A stretch of 64,000 bases of DNA from Baekduia soli (GCF_007970665.1 NZ_CP042430.1:3224001-3288000); one strand, 5' to 3'; counted from the first letter of the stretch, positions 36,729 through 45,521 are shown. Notes: generated from the letters alone by a model not told the origin. Numbers and translations: made by a program.

Positions 36729-37589
36729 TCAGCGCTTGCGCCGCCTGCCCTTGCGCCGCAGCTGTGCGCACAGCGCCAGCTCCTCGCGCGTGGGGCCCTG
36801 GCGGTCGGGCCCGGGGGTCTCCAGCACGACCGGCAGGTCCTCGAAGCGCGGCTCGGACAGGAAGGCCGCGCAGCCGGCCTCGCCGAGCTCGCCCCGGCCG
36901 ACGTCGGCGTGGCGGTCGCGGTTGGAGCCCAGGCCGCCCTGGGAGTCGTTGAGGTGCAGCGACCCGAGCCGGTCGATGCCCACGACCGCGTCGAACTCGT
37001 CGATGACGGCGGTCAGTCCCTTCGGGGTGCGGATGTCGTAGCCCGAGGCGTAGAGGTGGCAGGAGTCCAGGCAGACGCCCAGGCGCGGGCCGCCGCCGGC
37101 CGCGGCGATCAGGTCGGCCAGCTCCTGGAAGGAGCGCCCGAGCGTCCCGCCTGCCCCGGCCGTGTTCTCCAGGTGCAGCGCGCAGTGCTCGGAGTCGTCG
37201 AGGGCCTGCCGGATGAGCGCCCCGGCGCGCTCGATGGCGGGCCCGACCTCGCCCGTCTTGGCCGAGCCCGGGTGCAGGACGACCGCCACGGCCCCCAGCG
37301 CGTCGCCGGCCCGCAGCGACGCGGTCAGCGACGTCAGCGTCTTGTCGCGGATGTCGGGGTCCTCGGAGGCGGCGTTGAGCAGGTACACGGCGTGGATGAG
37401 CAGCGCGTCGACGTCGGAGTCCTGGGCGGCGCGGCGGTAGTCGGCGACCTGCTCGTGGGTGTAGACCGTCGGCTTCCAGGCGCGCGGGTTCTGGTTGAAG
37501 ATCTGGATGGCGCGCGCGCCCTTCTCGATACCGCGCTCCACGGCCTTGGCGGGCCCGCCGGCAGGGGAGACGTGGGCGCCGATCAGCAC
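36729..37589 (-). CDS. nfo: Deoxyribonuclease IV (endonuclease IV)
   Basis: The 286-residue TIM-barrel AP endonuclease starts LIGAHVSPAGGPAKAVERG and contains metal-ligand segments VVLHPGSAKTGE, LHLENTAGAGGTLGRSF, VCLDSCHLYASGYD, and LHLNDSQGGLGSNRDRHADV. It cuts abasic sites for base-excision repair. The GTG at 37589 is the likely start; longer extensions are Arg/Pro-rich. The last residues are a Lys/Arg tail. It is divergent from gltX. Confidence 0.93.
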   Translation of the reverse strand: MLIGAHVSPAGGPAKAVERGIEKGARAIQIFNQNPRAWKPTVYTHEQVADYRRAAQDSDVDALLIHAVYLLNAASEDPDIRDKTLTSLTASLRAGDALGAVAVVLHPGSAKTGEVGPAIERAGALIRQALDDSEHCALHLENTAGAGGTLGRSFQELADLIAAAGGGPRLGVCLDSCHLYASGYDIRTPKGLTAVIDEFDAVVGIDRLGSLHLNDSQGGLGSNRDRHADVGRGELGEAGCAAFLSEPRFEDLPVVLETPGPDRQGPTREELALCAQLRRKGRRRKR

Positions 37590-37681
37590 GGCGCACCCGT
37601 GCGGGACAGGGGGAGGGGCATGCCCCGGAGTCCTACCGCACGGCGCCCGGGACCGGCGCGTGGTCGGCGCGGCCCGTCGCC

Positions 37682-37687
37682 TAGAGT
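37682..37687 (+). promoter_or_regulatory. -10 box of gltX
   Basis: TAGAGT, 7 nt before the ATG at 37695, so transcription probably starts at or next to the A of ATG. Confidence 0.65.
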
Positions 37688-37694
37688 CAGGACG

Positions 37695-39031
37695 ATGCGT
37701 GTCCGCTTCGCTCCCTCGCCCACCGGCGCCCTGCACGTCGGCGGGGCCCGCGCCGCCCTCTACAACTGGCTCATGGCGCGCGGCAACGCCGGGACGCTCG
37801 TGCTGCGCATCGAGGACACCGACCGGGAGCGCTCCACGCCGGAGAACGTCGAGCAGATCCTCGACGCCCTGCGCTGGCTCGAGCTCGACTGGGACGAGGG
37901 CCCGATCTCCCAGGTCTCGCGCTCCGAGCGCCACCAGGAGCTGCTGGCGCGGCTGCTGGAGGAGGGCAGGGCCTACCGGTCCACCGCCACGGGCGACGAC
38001 GTCAAGGCCTACAAGGCCCAGCACGGCAGCGACCGCGGGTTCCGCGGGCTGGACTGGCCCGGCCACGGCGAGGGCGCCGTGCGCCTGCGGGTGCCCGACG
38101 ACGGCGCGACGACGGTGCACGACCTCATCCGTGGCGACACGGTCTTCCAGCACATCCACATGGACGACCCGGTGATCGCCCGCGCCGACGGGACCGTGCT
38201 CTACAACTTCGCGGTCGCCGTCGACGACCTCGACGCGGCCATCACCCACGTCGTGCGCGGCGAGGACCACCTCTCCAACACGCCCAAGCAGCTGCTGGTC
38301 TACGAGGCGCTGGGCGAGCAGGCCCCACCTTCGCCCACCTGCCGCTGCTGCACGGCCCCGACGGCAAGAAGCTCTCCAAGCGCCACGGCGCGGCGTCGGT
38401 GCAGGAGCTGCGCGACGCGGGGTTCCTCCCGGAGGCCGTGCGCAACTACCTGGCGCTGCTGGGCTGGGGGGCGGCCGACGACCAGACGATCCTCTCCACC
38501 GAGGAGCTCGTCGCCCAGTTCGACATCGCGCGGGTCCAGAAGAACCCCGCGCAGTTCGACGTCCAGAAGCTGCGCTGGCTCAACGGCCGCTACCTGCGCG
38601 ATCTCGACGCCGACGACCTCACGGGCCGCCTGGAGGCCTTCACCGGGCGCGAGGGCCTGCGCGACGCGGTCGTCATCTCCCAGGAGAAGATCCAGACGCT
38701 CGCCGACTTCTGGCCGCTGGCCGGCTTCCTCTTCGACGGGGCGACGCCGGACCCCAAGGCGCGCGAGAAGTGGCTCGACGCCGAGCACCGCCACGGCCTG
38801 GTGCAGGCGCGCGAGGCACTCGCGCACCTCGACCCGTTCGTGCCCGATCGCATCGAGCTGGCGCTGCGCGAGGTCATCGAGTCACGGGGCGGCAAGCCCA
38901 AGGACGTCTTCCAGCCGATCCGCGTCGCGCTGGCCGGGACGACGGTCTCGCCGGGCATCTTCGAGAGCCTCGCGGTGCTCGGTCGCATCGAGGCGCTGCA
39001 CCGCATCGACGCGGCCCTCGCCTCGACCTAG
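37695..39031 (+). CDS. gltX: Glutamate--tRNA ligase (one-base frameshift inside)
   Basis: The class I synthetase has the HIGH-type motif RFAPSPTGALHVGGARAAL, LRIEDTDRERST, and VVRGEDHLSNTPKQLL. At the C4 run 38323-38326 (about residue 210) the frame breaks. One added C restores TFAHLPLLHGPDGKKLSKRH, containing the KMSKS-type loop KLSKR, and a C-terminal anticodon domain ending at 39031 (445 residues). Since the gene is essential, an error in the sequence is more likely than a real mutation. With gatCAB present in the window, it is probably non-discriminating and also charges tRNA-Gln. Confidence 0.93.
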
Positions 39032-39164
39032 GCGGCGGCCTGTCACAGTGGCCTCGGCAGATGTCCGAGTGCGTCCTCAATCATCCGTCCAAGGATGCCG
39101 ATAACCGGGTCGTACCGACGGGTCGGCCCTGGCCGTGCCCTGACCAACGGAGCCCAGAGACGAC

Positions 39165-40244
39165 ATGCCCCCCGCCGCAGCCTCCACCGAAGTGACCTCA
39201 TCGTCCGCCGACGTCCAGCGCCGCCACAACGAGGGCCATGGCCGTCGCCTCACCGCGGCGTTCGAGGCCCTGGAGGCGTTTCCGGCTCTGGCCGAGTCGC
39301 GCAACCGCCTGCTGCGCGTCGTGCGCCAGGAGCGGATCTCGACCGGCGAGGTCGTCGCCGCGGTGGAGTCCGACGTCGCGCTGGTCATCTCCGTGCTGCG
39401 CCTCGGCAACCAGGTGGAGGGCAAGAGCCGCGGCAAGGTCGAGTCCGTCGTCCAGGCCGTCGACCTGCTGTCCCCCGAGGCCGTGCAGGCCCTGGCCACC
39501 CGCGCCCGCACCTTCGACTTCTTCGAGCGCTCCTCGGTCTGGGACGCCGCGCCCGAGCGCTTCCGGCTGCACGGCGTCGCGACCCAGCGCGCCGCCGACC
39601 GCCTGGCCACCGAGGCCGGCTACGAGGACCGCGACCGCCTCATGGTGACCGCGCTGCTGCACGACATCGGCAAGCTCGTGCTCATGCACGCCTACCCCGG
39701 CTACCCCGGCCAGGTGCACGGCAACGCGCGCACCCCCGAGGAGCGCATCCACCGCGAGCGCCGCGAGCTGGGCGTCGACCACGCGCTGGTCGGCGGCGTG
39801 CTGGCCCGCCGCTGGGGCCTGCCCAAGGCCGTCGCCTCGGTCATCGAGCGCCACCACGCCGACGACGCGCAGGGCGAGGCCGCCTTCGTGCGGCTGGCCG
39901 ACATGCTCGCCCACTACTCCCAGGGCAGCGCCGTGTCGCCGACCGAGCTGCTCAAGTGCGCCCGCACGATCGGGCTCGGCCCCAGCGAGCTGCGCGCGGT
40001 CATGTACGACCTGCCCTACCCGACGACGGGCCGCACGCGCCAGGTCGACCCGTGCCCGCTGTCGGGCCGCGAGCTCGAGGTCCTCAAGCGCCTCGCCGAG
40101 GGCAAGGTCTACAAGCAGATCGCCCTGGAGCTGTCGCTCTCGACCTCCACGGTCCGCACCCACCTGCACAACATCTACGGCAAGCTCGGCGCCGTCGACC
40201 GCGCCCAGGCGGTCCTCATCGCGACCGAGCGCGGCTGGCTGTAG
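39165..40244 (+). CDS. HDOD-domain protein fused to a LuxR HTH
   Basis: The 359-residue protein has an HDOD domain (residues ~30-240: LLRVVRQERISTGEVVAAVE, ALLHDIGKLVLMHAYPGYPG and HALVGGVLARRWGLPKAVAS) and a C-terminal LuxR-type HTH (LSGRELEVLKRLAEGKVYKQ, then LSTSTVRTHLHNIYGKLGAV). The HD residues LLHDIGK are kept, although most HDOD proteins are inactive signalling modules. The fusion suggests a transcription factor controlled by an HDOD signal. A weak ribosome-binding site precedes the ATG. Confidence 0.85.
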   Translation: MPPAAASTEVTSSSADVQRRHNEGHGRRLTAAFEALEAFPALAESRNRLLRVVRQERISTGEVVAAVESDVALVISVLRLGNQVEGKSRGKVESVVQAVDLLSPEAVQALATRARTFDFFERSSVWDAAPERFRLHGVATQRAADRLATEAGYEDRDRLMVTALLHDIGKLVLMHAYPGYPGQVHGNARTPEERIHRERRELGVDHALVGGVLARRWGLPKAVASVIERHHADDAQGEAAFVRLADMLAHYSQGSAVSPTELLKCARTIGLGPSELRAVMYDLPYPTTGRTRQVDPCPLSGRELEVLKRLAEGKVYKQIALELSLSTSTVRTHLHNIYGKLGAVDRAQAVLIATERGWL

Positions 40245-40267
40245 CCGCAACCGCCCGAGGGCTGCCC

Positions 40268-40273
40268 TAGAGT
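40268..40273 (+). promoter_or_regulatory. -10 box of the Rrf2 gene
   Basis: TAGAGT, 10 nt before the ATG at 40284. Confidence 0.6.
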
Positions 40274-40283
40274 CGTCGGGGCG

Positions 40284-40676
40284 ATGCTCTCGATCACGAC
40301 GAAGTCGCCCTACGCGCTCAAGGCGCTCACCGAGCTCGGCCGCCAGGGCGGCGACGCCCCCGTGCCGATCGGGGAGCTGGCGCGCCGGCGCGACATCCCG
40401 GTCCAGTTCCTCGAGCAGCTCTTCGCGGTCCTGCGCCGCGCCGGGATGCTGAAGTCCCAACGTGGCGTCAAGGGCGGCTACGCCTTCGCGAAGTCGCCGT
40501 CGGAGATCACCGTCCTCGAGATCGTCGAGCTCCTCGACGGCCCCCTGGGCGGCGGGGCGGAGGGCATCTTCGCCGAGGCCGCGGCCGCCGCGGCGGCCGT
40601 CCTGCGCCAGACCACCGTGGCCGACATCGTCGAGCGCGAGAAGCGCGAGGCGGGCGTGGCGATGTACTACATCTAG
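40284..40676 (+). CDS. Rrf2-family transcriptional regulator
   Basis: The 130-residue protein has the Rrf2 winged helix: SPYALKALTELGRQG, IGELARRRDIPVQFLEQLFA, LRRAGMLKSQRGVKGGYAFA, and a dimerisation helix. It has no cysteine at all, so it cannot carry the IscR/NsrR-type Fe-S cluster. It is more like CymR-type members that sense through partner proteins. Its targets are unknown; cysK and cysE lie 9-11 kb away, but no direct link is visible. Confidence 0.88.
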   Translation: MLSITTKSPYALKALTELGRQGGDAPVPIGELARRRDIPVQFLEQLFAVLRRAGMLKSQRGVKGGYAFAKSPSEITVLEIVELLDGPLGGGAEGIFAEAAAAAAAVLRQTTVADIVEREKREAGVAMYYI

Positions 40677-40689
40677 GTCCGGGCCAGGT

Positions 40690-40954
40690 GGGCTGCGCCA
40701 TCCACCGGTTCTTCTCGCGGGCCGGGAACGCCGCGAAGTGCGGACGACGGGGCTCGCGCGCCCGCTCCCTGCTCAGGCCGGGGCGCCGAACAGCCGCATC
40801 CATGCTCGCCCTCGGCGATGCGCCCGGCTGTGCATGTCGCGCTCGACGCGTCGAGACCCAGCTATCGCACGTCGTCGCGAAGGTCGGCGTCGCCAACCGG
40901 ACCGAGCTGGCCGCCGCGGCGACCGGGGCCCTGCACCGCGAGCCGACGCGCTGA
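40690..40954 (+). pseudogene. LuxR-family regulator remnant (C-terminal HTH only)
   Basis: The last ~40 codons of this frame read VETQLSHVVAKVGVANRTEL then AAAATGAL, the recognition-helix and end of a LuxR HTH. Upstream sequence in all frames lacks the rest of a regulator. It looks like the surviving 3' end of a deleted gene. Confidence 0.6.
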
Positions 40955-40967
40955 GCGAGGCCGTCGC

Positions 40968-41705
40968 CTAGGCCGTGCGGCGTCGCAGCGTCGCGGCGCC
41001 GAGGATCACCGCGAGGACCGTCGCGGCGCCCATGACGGCCAGGTCGAGCGCGCCGCGCCCGCCCAGCGTCCCGTCGGCGGCGATGCGGTGCAGCGAGTCA
41101 TAGGCGTAGGTGACCGGCAGGACGTCGGACGCCGTGCGCAGCGCCGGGGCCATCGCGGCGCGCGGCACGAACAGGCCGCACAGCAGGAGCTGGGGGAGGA
41201 CGAAGGCCGGCATGAACTGGATGGCCTGGAACTCCGTCGTGGCGAAGGCCGAGACGAACAGGCCCAGCGCCGTGCCCAGCACCGCGTTGCCGACCGCCAG
41301 CGCGCCGACGGCCAGCGGGGAGCCCGCCGTGTCCAGGCCGAGCAGGCCGAACGCCACGGCGCTGACGACGACGGCCTGGAGGGTGGCGGCCAGCGCGAAC
41401 GCGATCCCGTATCCGCCGAGGAGGTCGGCCTTGGCCATCGGGGTGGTCAGCAGCCGCTCCAGCGTGCCGGTCGTGCGCTCGCGCAGCACGGTGATCGACG
41501 TCACCAGGAACATGGAGACGAGCGGGAACAGCCCGACCAGCGGCGCGCCCACGGCGTCGAACTGGCCGGGGCGCCTGTCGAAGAGGAAGCGCAGCAGCGT
41601 CACCAGCAGGGTGGGGACCAGGACGAGCAGCGCGACGGTGCGCGGGTCGTGGCGCAGCTGGCGGAGCACGCGCAGGGCGACCGCCCGCGTGATGCGCGCG
41701 GTCAC
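40968..41705 (-). CDS. ABC-2 type transporter permease
   Basis: The 245-residue protein has six predicted membrane segments (e.g. VALLVLVPTLLVTLLRFLF, LVGLFPLVSMFLVTSITV, AFVLPQLLLCGLFVP) and the ABC2_membrane loop RERTTGTLERLLTTPMAKAD. It forms an exporter with the ATPase encoded just upstream; its GTG overlaps that gene's TGA by 4 bp. Substrate is unknown; drug or lipid export is usual for the family. Confidence 0.9.
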   Translation of the reverse strand: MTARITRAVALRVLRQLRHDPRTVALLVLVPTLLVTLLRFLFDRRPGQFDAVGAPLVGLFPLVSMFLVTSITVLRERTTGTLERLLTTPMAKADLLGGYGIAFALAATLQAVVVSAVAFGLLGLDTAGSPLAVGALAVGNAVLGTALGLFVSAFATTEFQAIQFMPAFVLPQLLLCGLFVPRAAMAPALRTASDVLPVTYAYDSLHRIAADGTLGGRGALDLAVMGAATVLAVILGAATLRRRTA

Positions 41706-42427
41706 GCCGCCTCCGCGCGCCCGGCGATGAGCGTGACGAAGGCGTCCTCGAGGTCGTGGCGCCCCGTGCGGGCGCGCAGGCCTCCGGGCGTGTCGGACAG
41801 CAGGACCTCGCCCTCGCGCATGAGCACGAGCCGGTCGCAGTGGCGCGCCTCCTCCATGCTGTGGCTCGAGACCAGCAGCGTGGTCCCGCCGGCGGCCAGC
41901 GCGGCGAACGCCCGCCAGAGCTCCGCACGCAGGAGCGGGTCCAGGCCGACCGTCGGCTCGTCGAGGACCAGGAGCTCGGGATCGCCGAGCAGCACGGCGG
42001 CCAGCGAGACCCGGGCGCACTCGCCGCCCGACAGGTCGCGGACGAGCTGGCGCCCGCGCACGGGCACCGCCACCGCCTCGATCACGGCGTCCACCCGCCC
42101 GGGCCCGACGCCGGCGACCCGGGCGAAGAACTCGAGGTTCTCCCGCACGGTGAGGTCGCCGTAGACCGACGGGGACTGGGTGAGGTAGCCCACGCGCGGG
42201 CGCAGCGCCGGTGTGCCGGCCGGCGCGCCGAGCACGGTGACCTCGCCCGAGACGGCCCGCTGGACGCCCACCAGGCAGCGCATGAGCGTGGTCTTGCCGC
42301 AGCCGCTGGGGCCCAGCAGCCCCGTGACCGCGCCCGCGGCGACGTCCAGCGCGGGGACGCGGAGCACCTCGCGCCCGCCGCGGCGCACGGACAGGTCGCG
42401 CAGCGCGACGGTGGCCGGCGTCGTCAT
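41702..42427 (-). CDS. ABC transporter ATP-binding protein
   Basis: The 241-residue ATPase has Walker A LLGPSGCGKTTLMRCL (about residues 38-45), Q-loop in VGYLTQSPSVYGDL, signature DLSGGECARVSLAAVLL, Walker B LLVLDEPTVGLDP, and H-loop LLVSSHSMEEARHCD. It powers the ABC-2 permease next to it. The start at 42427 is chosen because conserved sequence begins there; the longer open frame upstream covers other small genes. Confidence 0.92.
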   Translation of the reverse strand: MTTPATVALRDLSVRRGGREVLRVPALDVAAGAVTGLLGPSGCGKTTLMRCLVGVQRAVSGEVTVLGAPAGTPALRPRVGYLTQSPSVYGDLTVRENLEFFARVAGVGPGRVDAVIEAVAVPVRGRQLVRDLSGGECARVSLAAVLLGDPELLVLDEPTVGLDPLLRAELWRAFAALAAGGTTLLVSSHSMEEARHCDRLVLMREGEVLLSDTPGGLRARTGRHDLEDAFVTLIAGRAEAA

Positions 42428-42438
42428 CCGCCTCGGCC

Positions 42439-42618
42439 TCAGACGCCCGTCGGGCCCCGCGGCGGGGCGGCCGGGCGCGCGCCGGGCGCGGCCTCGCGGC
42501 CCGGCTCGCTCGGCTGCGCCACGTGCGGCAGCCAGTCCAGCCACCGCGGCAGGTTGCCGTTCCAGTCGCTCAGCAGCGTCATGGCGGCCGTCCCCGCGGC
42601 GAAGTTCGCTTCGGCCAT
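42439..42618 (-). CDS. Possible 59-residue protein upstream of the ABC exporter
   Basis: ATG at 42618 with AGGA about 8 nt upstream; stop 11 bp before the ATPase start. The first half (FAAGTAAMTLLSDWNGNLPR) is amphipathic with several Trp, and the second half is Pro/Ala/Gly-rich. Placement suggests a peptide co-transcribed with the exporter. No family is recognised, so it may be chance. Confidence 0.4.
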   Translation of the reverse strand: MAEANFAAGTAAMTLLSDWNGNLPRWLDWLPHVAQPSEPGREAAPGARPAAPPRGPTGV

Positions 42619-42717
42619 GACGACATCCTGGGTCGCCGGCCGCGACGATCCATCGGTAGTGCGCCACAGCGCGGCGGTGGTGAAGCCCGAGGCGCGCCGG
42701 GCGCGCGGGCGGGCCGT

Positions 42718-42822
42718 CTAGCGCGCGGCGGCCGACGGTCCCTTCGTCGTGCACTTCAGGCACGCGCCGGCGAACAGGAGCGAGCCGCAGCGGTCGCACG
42801 ACGGGGTGGAGGAGCCATGCAT
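42718..42822 (-). CDS. 34-residue zinc-ribbon microprotein
   Basis: ATG at 42822 to TAG at 42718. The translation contains SCDRCGSLLFAGACLKC, two CxxC knuckles spaced like a minimal zinc ribbon, followed by a short basic tail. It is too short for ordinary gene calling, but the Cys pattern is unlikely by chance in such GC-rich DNA. Confidence 0.5.
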   Translation of the reverse strand: MHGSSTPSCDRCGSLLFAGACLKCTTKGPSAAAR

Positions 42823-42884
42823 GACGCGGTGAGTACCCCGCAGGGGCCCCGGTCAGACGATGCCCGACGATCACCCTCCACCCT

Positions 42885-43303
42885 CGGACACCGCGTGGAG
42901 GTCCCGCCGGTGCGCGGGGGCGCTGGACATGGGCTGCGGCGAGGGACGCGTCCCTCGACCTCGTCGCCGCGATTGCGTCCGGGCACCACATGGAGCCCTG
43001 GCGCGCATGGCTGCGCTGCTGGGCCCGGCCCGCCGGCTGGTCGTGGTCGGGGTGGCCCGTCCGGGCACCCCGCTCGACCTCGTGGTGAGCGCCGCCGGCG
43101 CGGCGCTGCACCGCCGCCATCGCCCGACGAAGGGCTCTGGGAGCACTCCGCGCCGGTCACCGAGCCCGCCCACCCACGGCGCCATGCGGCGGCTCGCCGG
43201 GAGCGTGCTGCCCGGCGTCGGCCACCGGCGCCACGTCCTGTGGGGCTACTCGCTCGTGTGGACCCGGCCCCCCGCTACGGCGCCCGTCAGGCCGCCGGCC
43301 TGA
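42885..43303 (+). pseudogene. SAM-dependent methyltransferase remnant
   Basis: The plus strand reads ALDMGCGEGRVPR (motif I) and, after only ~20 residues, ALARMAALLGPARRLVVVGV and then AMRRLAGSVLPGVGHRRHVL ending in YSLVWTRP, the C-terminus of a class I methyltransferase. About 100 central residues are missing. GLWEHSAPVTEPAH sits in a neighbouring frame, so indels are also present. The gene is clearly broken. Confidence 0.7.
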
Positions 43304-43964
43304 GGAACTCCGCGCGCCACCACCGGTGGCCCGCCGGGGCGTCGTCGCGCAGCTCGCGGATCTCGACGGCCTGCACGCCGCCGGTCGCGAACGCGTCGAC
43401 CTCGGCGCGCGTCAGCGGCCACGGCGGGCCGGCCACCGGCCCGTCGGCGGCGTCGCGCGCCGAGGCGACGACGACGAGGGTGCCGCCGGGCGCGATCAGC
43501 CCCGCGACCGACGCGATCGCCTGGGCCCGGGGCGGGTCGGGCAGCGACTGGACGGTGAGCGACTCGACGACGAGGTCGAACGCCTGCGCCCAGTCCGGCG
43601 GCGGCGCCAGCAGGTCGGCGACGACGTAGCGCACCGGGCTGTCCGGATGGCGGTCGCGGGCGCCCCGCACCGCGCTGGGCGCGATGTCGAAGGCCACGGT
43701 GTCGAAGCCCAGCCCGGCGACGAACTCGGCGTCGGAGCCCAGGCCACAGCCGACCACGACCGCCCGGCGCCCCTCGCCGCGCGGCGCGCGCTCCTGCGTC
43801 CACTCGACCAGCCGCGGACGCGGGGCCCCGTGGTCCCAGGGCACGTCGGCCTCGCCCTCCCGGGCCGCGGCGTAGAGCGGCTCGAACCAGCCCGTCGGCT
43901 CCCCGGCCTCCAGCGCCCCCGCGACCAGCCGGTCGATGGGGCGTTCCGGGTCGCGATCGGTCAT
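43287..43964 (-). CDS. Class I SAM-dependent methyltransferase
   Basis: The 225-residue protein has motif I RAVVVGCGLGSDAEFVAGLG, an acidic residue in VAFDIAPSAV, and motif IV-like FDLVVESLTVQSLPD. The N-terminal WFEPLYAAAREGEADVPWDH resembles thiopurine/halide-type methyltransferases. The substrate is not predictable. Its end overlaps the convergent methyltransferase remnant by ~17 bp. Confidence 0.85.
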   Translation of the reverse strand: MTDRDPERPIDRLVAGALEAGEPTGWFEPLYAAAREGEADVPWDHGAPRPRLVEWTQERAPRGEGRRAVVVGCGLGSDAEFVAGLGFDTVAFDIAPSAVRGARDRHPDSPVRYVVADLLAPPPDWAQAFDLVVESLTVQSLPDPPRAQAIASVAGLIAPGGTLVVVASARDAADGPVAGPPWPLTRAEVDAFATGGVQAVEIRELRDDAPAGHRWWRAEFLRPAA

Positions 43965-44021
43965 CGGCCCTCTCTAGCACACGCGAGCCCGGCCGGCGGG
44001 CCACGAGCGCCCATCGCCCTC

Positions 44022-44027
44022 TAAGGT
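44022..44027 (+). promoter_or_regulatory. -10 box of the carbonic anhydrase gene
   Basis: TAAGGT, 7 nt before the GTG at 44035. Confidence 0.6.
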
Positions 44028-44034
44028 TCGCACC

Positions 44035-44535
44035 GTGGACGTCATCGATGAGCTGGTCGACAACAACAGGGCCTTCGCGGCCTCGCTGGAGCCGGTGCAC
44101 CTCGACGTGCGACCCAGCCGCAGGCTGGCGATCGTCACGTGCATGGACTCCCGGCTGGACGTGTTCGCCGCGCTGGGGCTGCGCGACGGCGAGGCCCACG
44201 TCCTGCGGAACGCCGGCGGCGTCATCACCGACGACGTCATCCGGTCGCTGGCGGTCTCCCAGCGCCGGCTCGGGACGCGCTCGGTCATGCTCATCCACCA
44301 CAACGAGTGCGGCATGCAGCTGCTGACCGACGATGGCTTCCGCGCCGAGCTGCAGGAGGCCACCGGCGTGGCGCCCGCGTTCGCCATCGAGTCGTTCACC
44401 GACCTCGACGCCGACGTGCGCCAGTCCATCCTGCGGGTGCGCCGCTCGGACTTCCTGCTGCACCGAGACGCCGTGCGCGGCTTCGTCTACGACGTCGACA
44501 CCCACGCGCTGCGCGAGGTCCTCGTCGAGGACTGA
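44035..44535 (+). CDS. Beta-class carbonic anhydrase
   Basis: The 166-residue protein has the zinc ligands of beta enzymes: AIVTCMDSRLDVF (Cys, with the Asp-Arg dyad) and LIHHNECGMQLL (His and Cys), plus VLRNAGGVITDDVIRSL. It interconverts CO2 and bicarbonate, possibly supplying carboxylases. The length is typical of short bacterial beta-CAs. Confidence 0.92.
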   Translation: MDVIDELVDNNRAFAASLEPVHLDVRPSRRLAIVTCMDSRLDVFAALGLRDGEAHVLRNAGGVITDDVIRSLAVSQRRLGTRSVMLIHHNECGMQLLTDDGFRAELQEATGVAPAFAIESFTDLDADVRQSILRVRRSDFLLHRDAVRGFVYDVDTHALREVLVED

Positions 44536-44742
44536 GCGCCCGGCCGGGCTCAGACGCCGTGGTGGGCGAGCCGGAGCTCGCCGAGCTCGCGCGCGCGGCC
44601 GCGGCCGCCTCGAGGATCCGTTCCCGGCCGCTGGTGATCGGAGACGGGCGCGGTACGGCGTCGGCGGACATGCTGCGAGCCTCGGCTCTGTCTGACAACG
44701 GCCACACAGGGCCCCCGCGCGCTCCGCGGCGCGGCGCGCGGC

Positions 44743-45009
44743 TCAGCAGCGTGGCCGAACGTGCCCGAGGCAGAAGCCGCCGGGGACCCGCAGGCGCTCG
44801 TGTGCGTCCTTCAGCGGGATCCAGGCCTTGGCGAGCTCCTCGAAGAACATCTCCTCGATGAAGTCCTCGCTCGGCGCCGTGCCGTCGGTGGTCACGTAGA
44901 CCACGACGCTGCGCTCGTCGTCGATGTCGACGCGGTAGTCCTGGCTGTCACGACCGGCGACCGGCCGCTCGGCCCCGGTCAGATGGGTCACGCGGCTGAC
45001 GGTGGGCAC
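44743..45009 (-). CDS. Hypothetical protein
   Basis: The 88-residue protein has YRVDIDDERSVVVYVTTDG and DFIEEMFFEELAKAWIPLKD, a plausible small alpha/beta fold with normal amino-acid balance, unlike shadow frames. GTG start at 45009; ribosome-binding site unclear. Family not recognised. Confidence 0.5.
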   Translation of the reverse strand: MPTVSRVTHLTGAERPVAGRDSQDYRVDIDDERSVVVYVTTDGTAPSEDFIEEMFFEELAKAWIPLKDAHERLRVPGGFCLGHVRPRC

Positions 45010-45128
45010 GATTGAGGAGGTTCGACGGCGTTCGCGCGGACCCTGCCGCCTCGCATCCGCGTCTTCGCACGTCGGTCAGGACGGCCCGGAATCCGGGTGA
45101 CGGACCGGTCCCGTCACGGCGGTGGGCG

Positions 45129-45521
45129 TCAGTCGGCCAGCGGGCCGGGGTCGGCCGGCACGTCGACGGCGTGCTCGCGCAGGGTCTCCAGCGGCACGAG
45201 GTCCAACGCCCGCTCGTGCGTGGAGGCCAGCACGACGAAGGCGGCCGCGCCGTCGTGGTGGGCCTGCAGCCAGTTGCCGGCCGTGACGCACCAGCGGTCG
45301 CCCGGCTCGAGCCCCGGGAACCGGAAGTGCGGCATCGGCGTCACGAGGTCGTTGCCGATGCTGCGCTGGTGGGCCAGGAACTCAGACGTCACGACCGCGC
45401 AGATCGTGTGGCTGCCGCGGTCCTCCTCGCTCGTCGTGCAGGACCCGTCCCGGAAGAAGCCGGTGAGGGGATCCAGGCCGCACGGCTCGAGCTCGCCGCC
45501 CAGGACGTTGCGCTCGGTCAC
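45129..45521 (-). CDS. DUF2237 family protein
   Basis: The 130-residue protein matches the DUF2237 pattern closely: NVLGGELEPCGLDPLTGFFR, CTTSEEDRGSHTICAVVTSE, PHFRFPGLEPGDRWCVTAGN and LASTHERALDLVPLETLREH. The conserved Cys, His and Asp residues hint at a metal or catalytic site; function is unknown. GTG start at 45521. Confidence 0.88.
   Translation of the reverse strand: MTERNVLGGELEPCGLDPLTGFFRDGSCTTSEEDRGSHTICAVVTSEFLAHQRSIGNDLVTPMPHFRFPGLEPGDRWCVTAGNWLQAHHDGAAAFVVLASTHERALDLVPLETLREHAVDVPADPGPLAD

Noticed and set aside
44536-44742. Regulatory RNA or small gene after the carbonic anhydrase
   Set aside because: No hairpin with a tail, start signal or protein-like frame was found.
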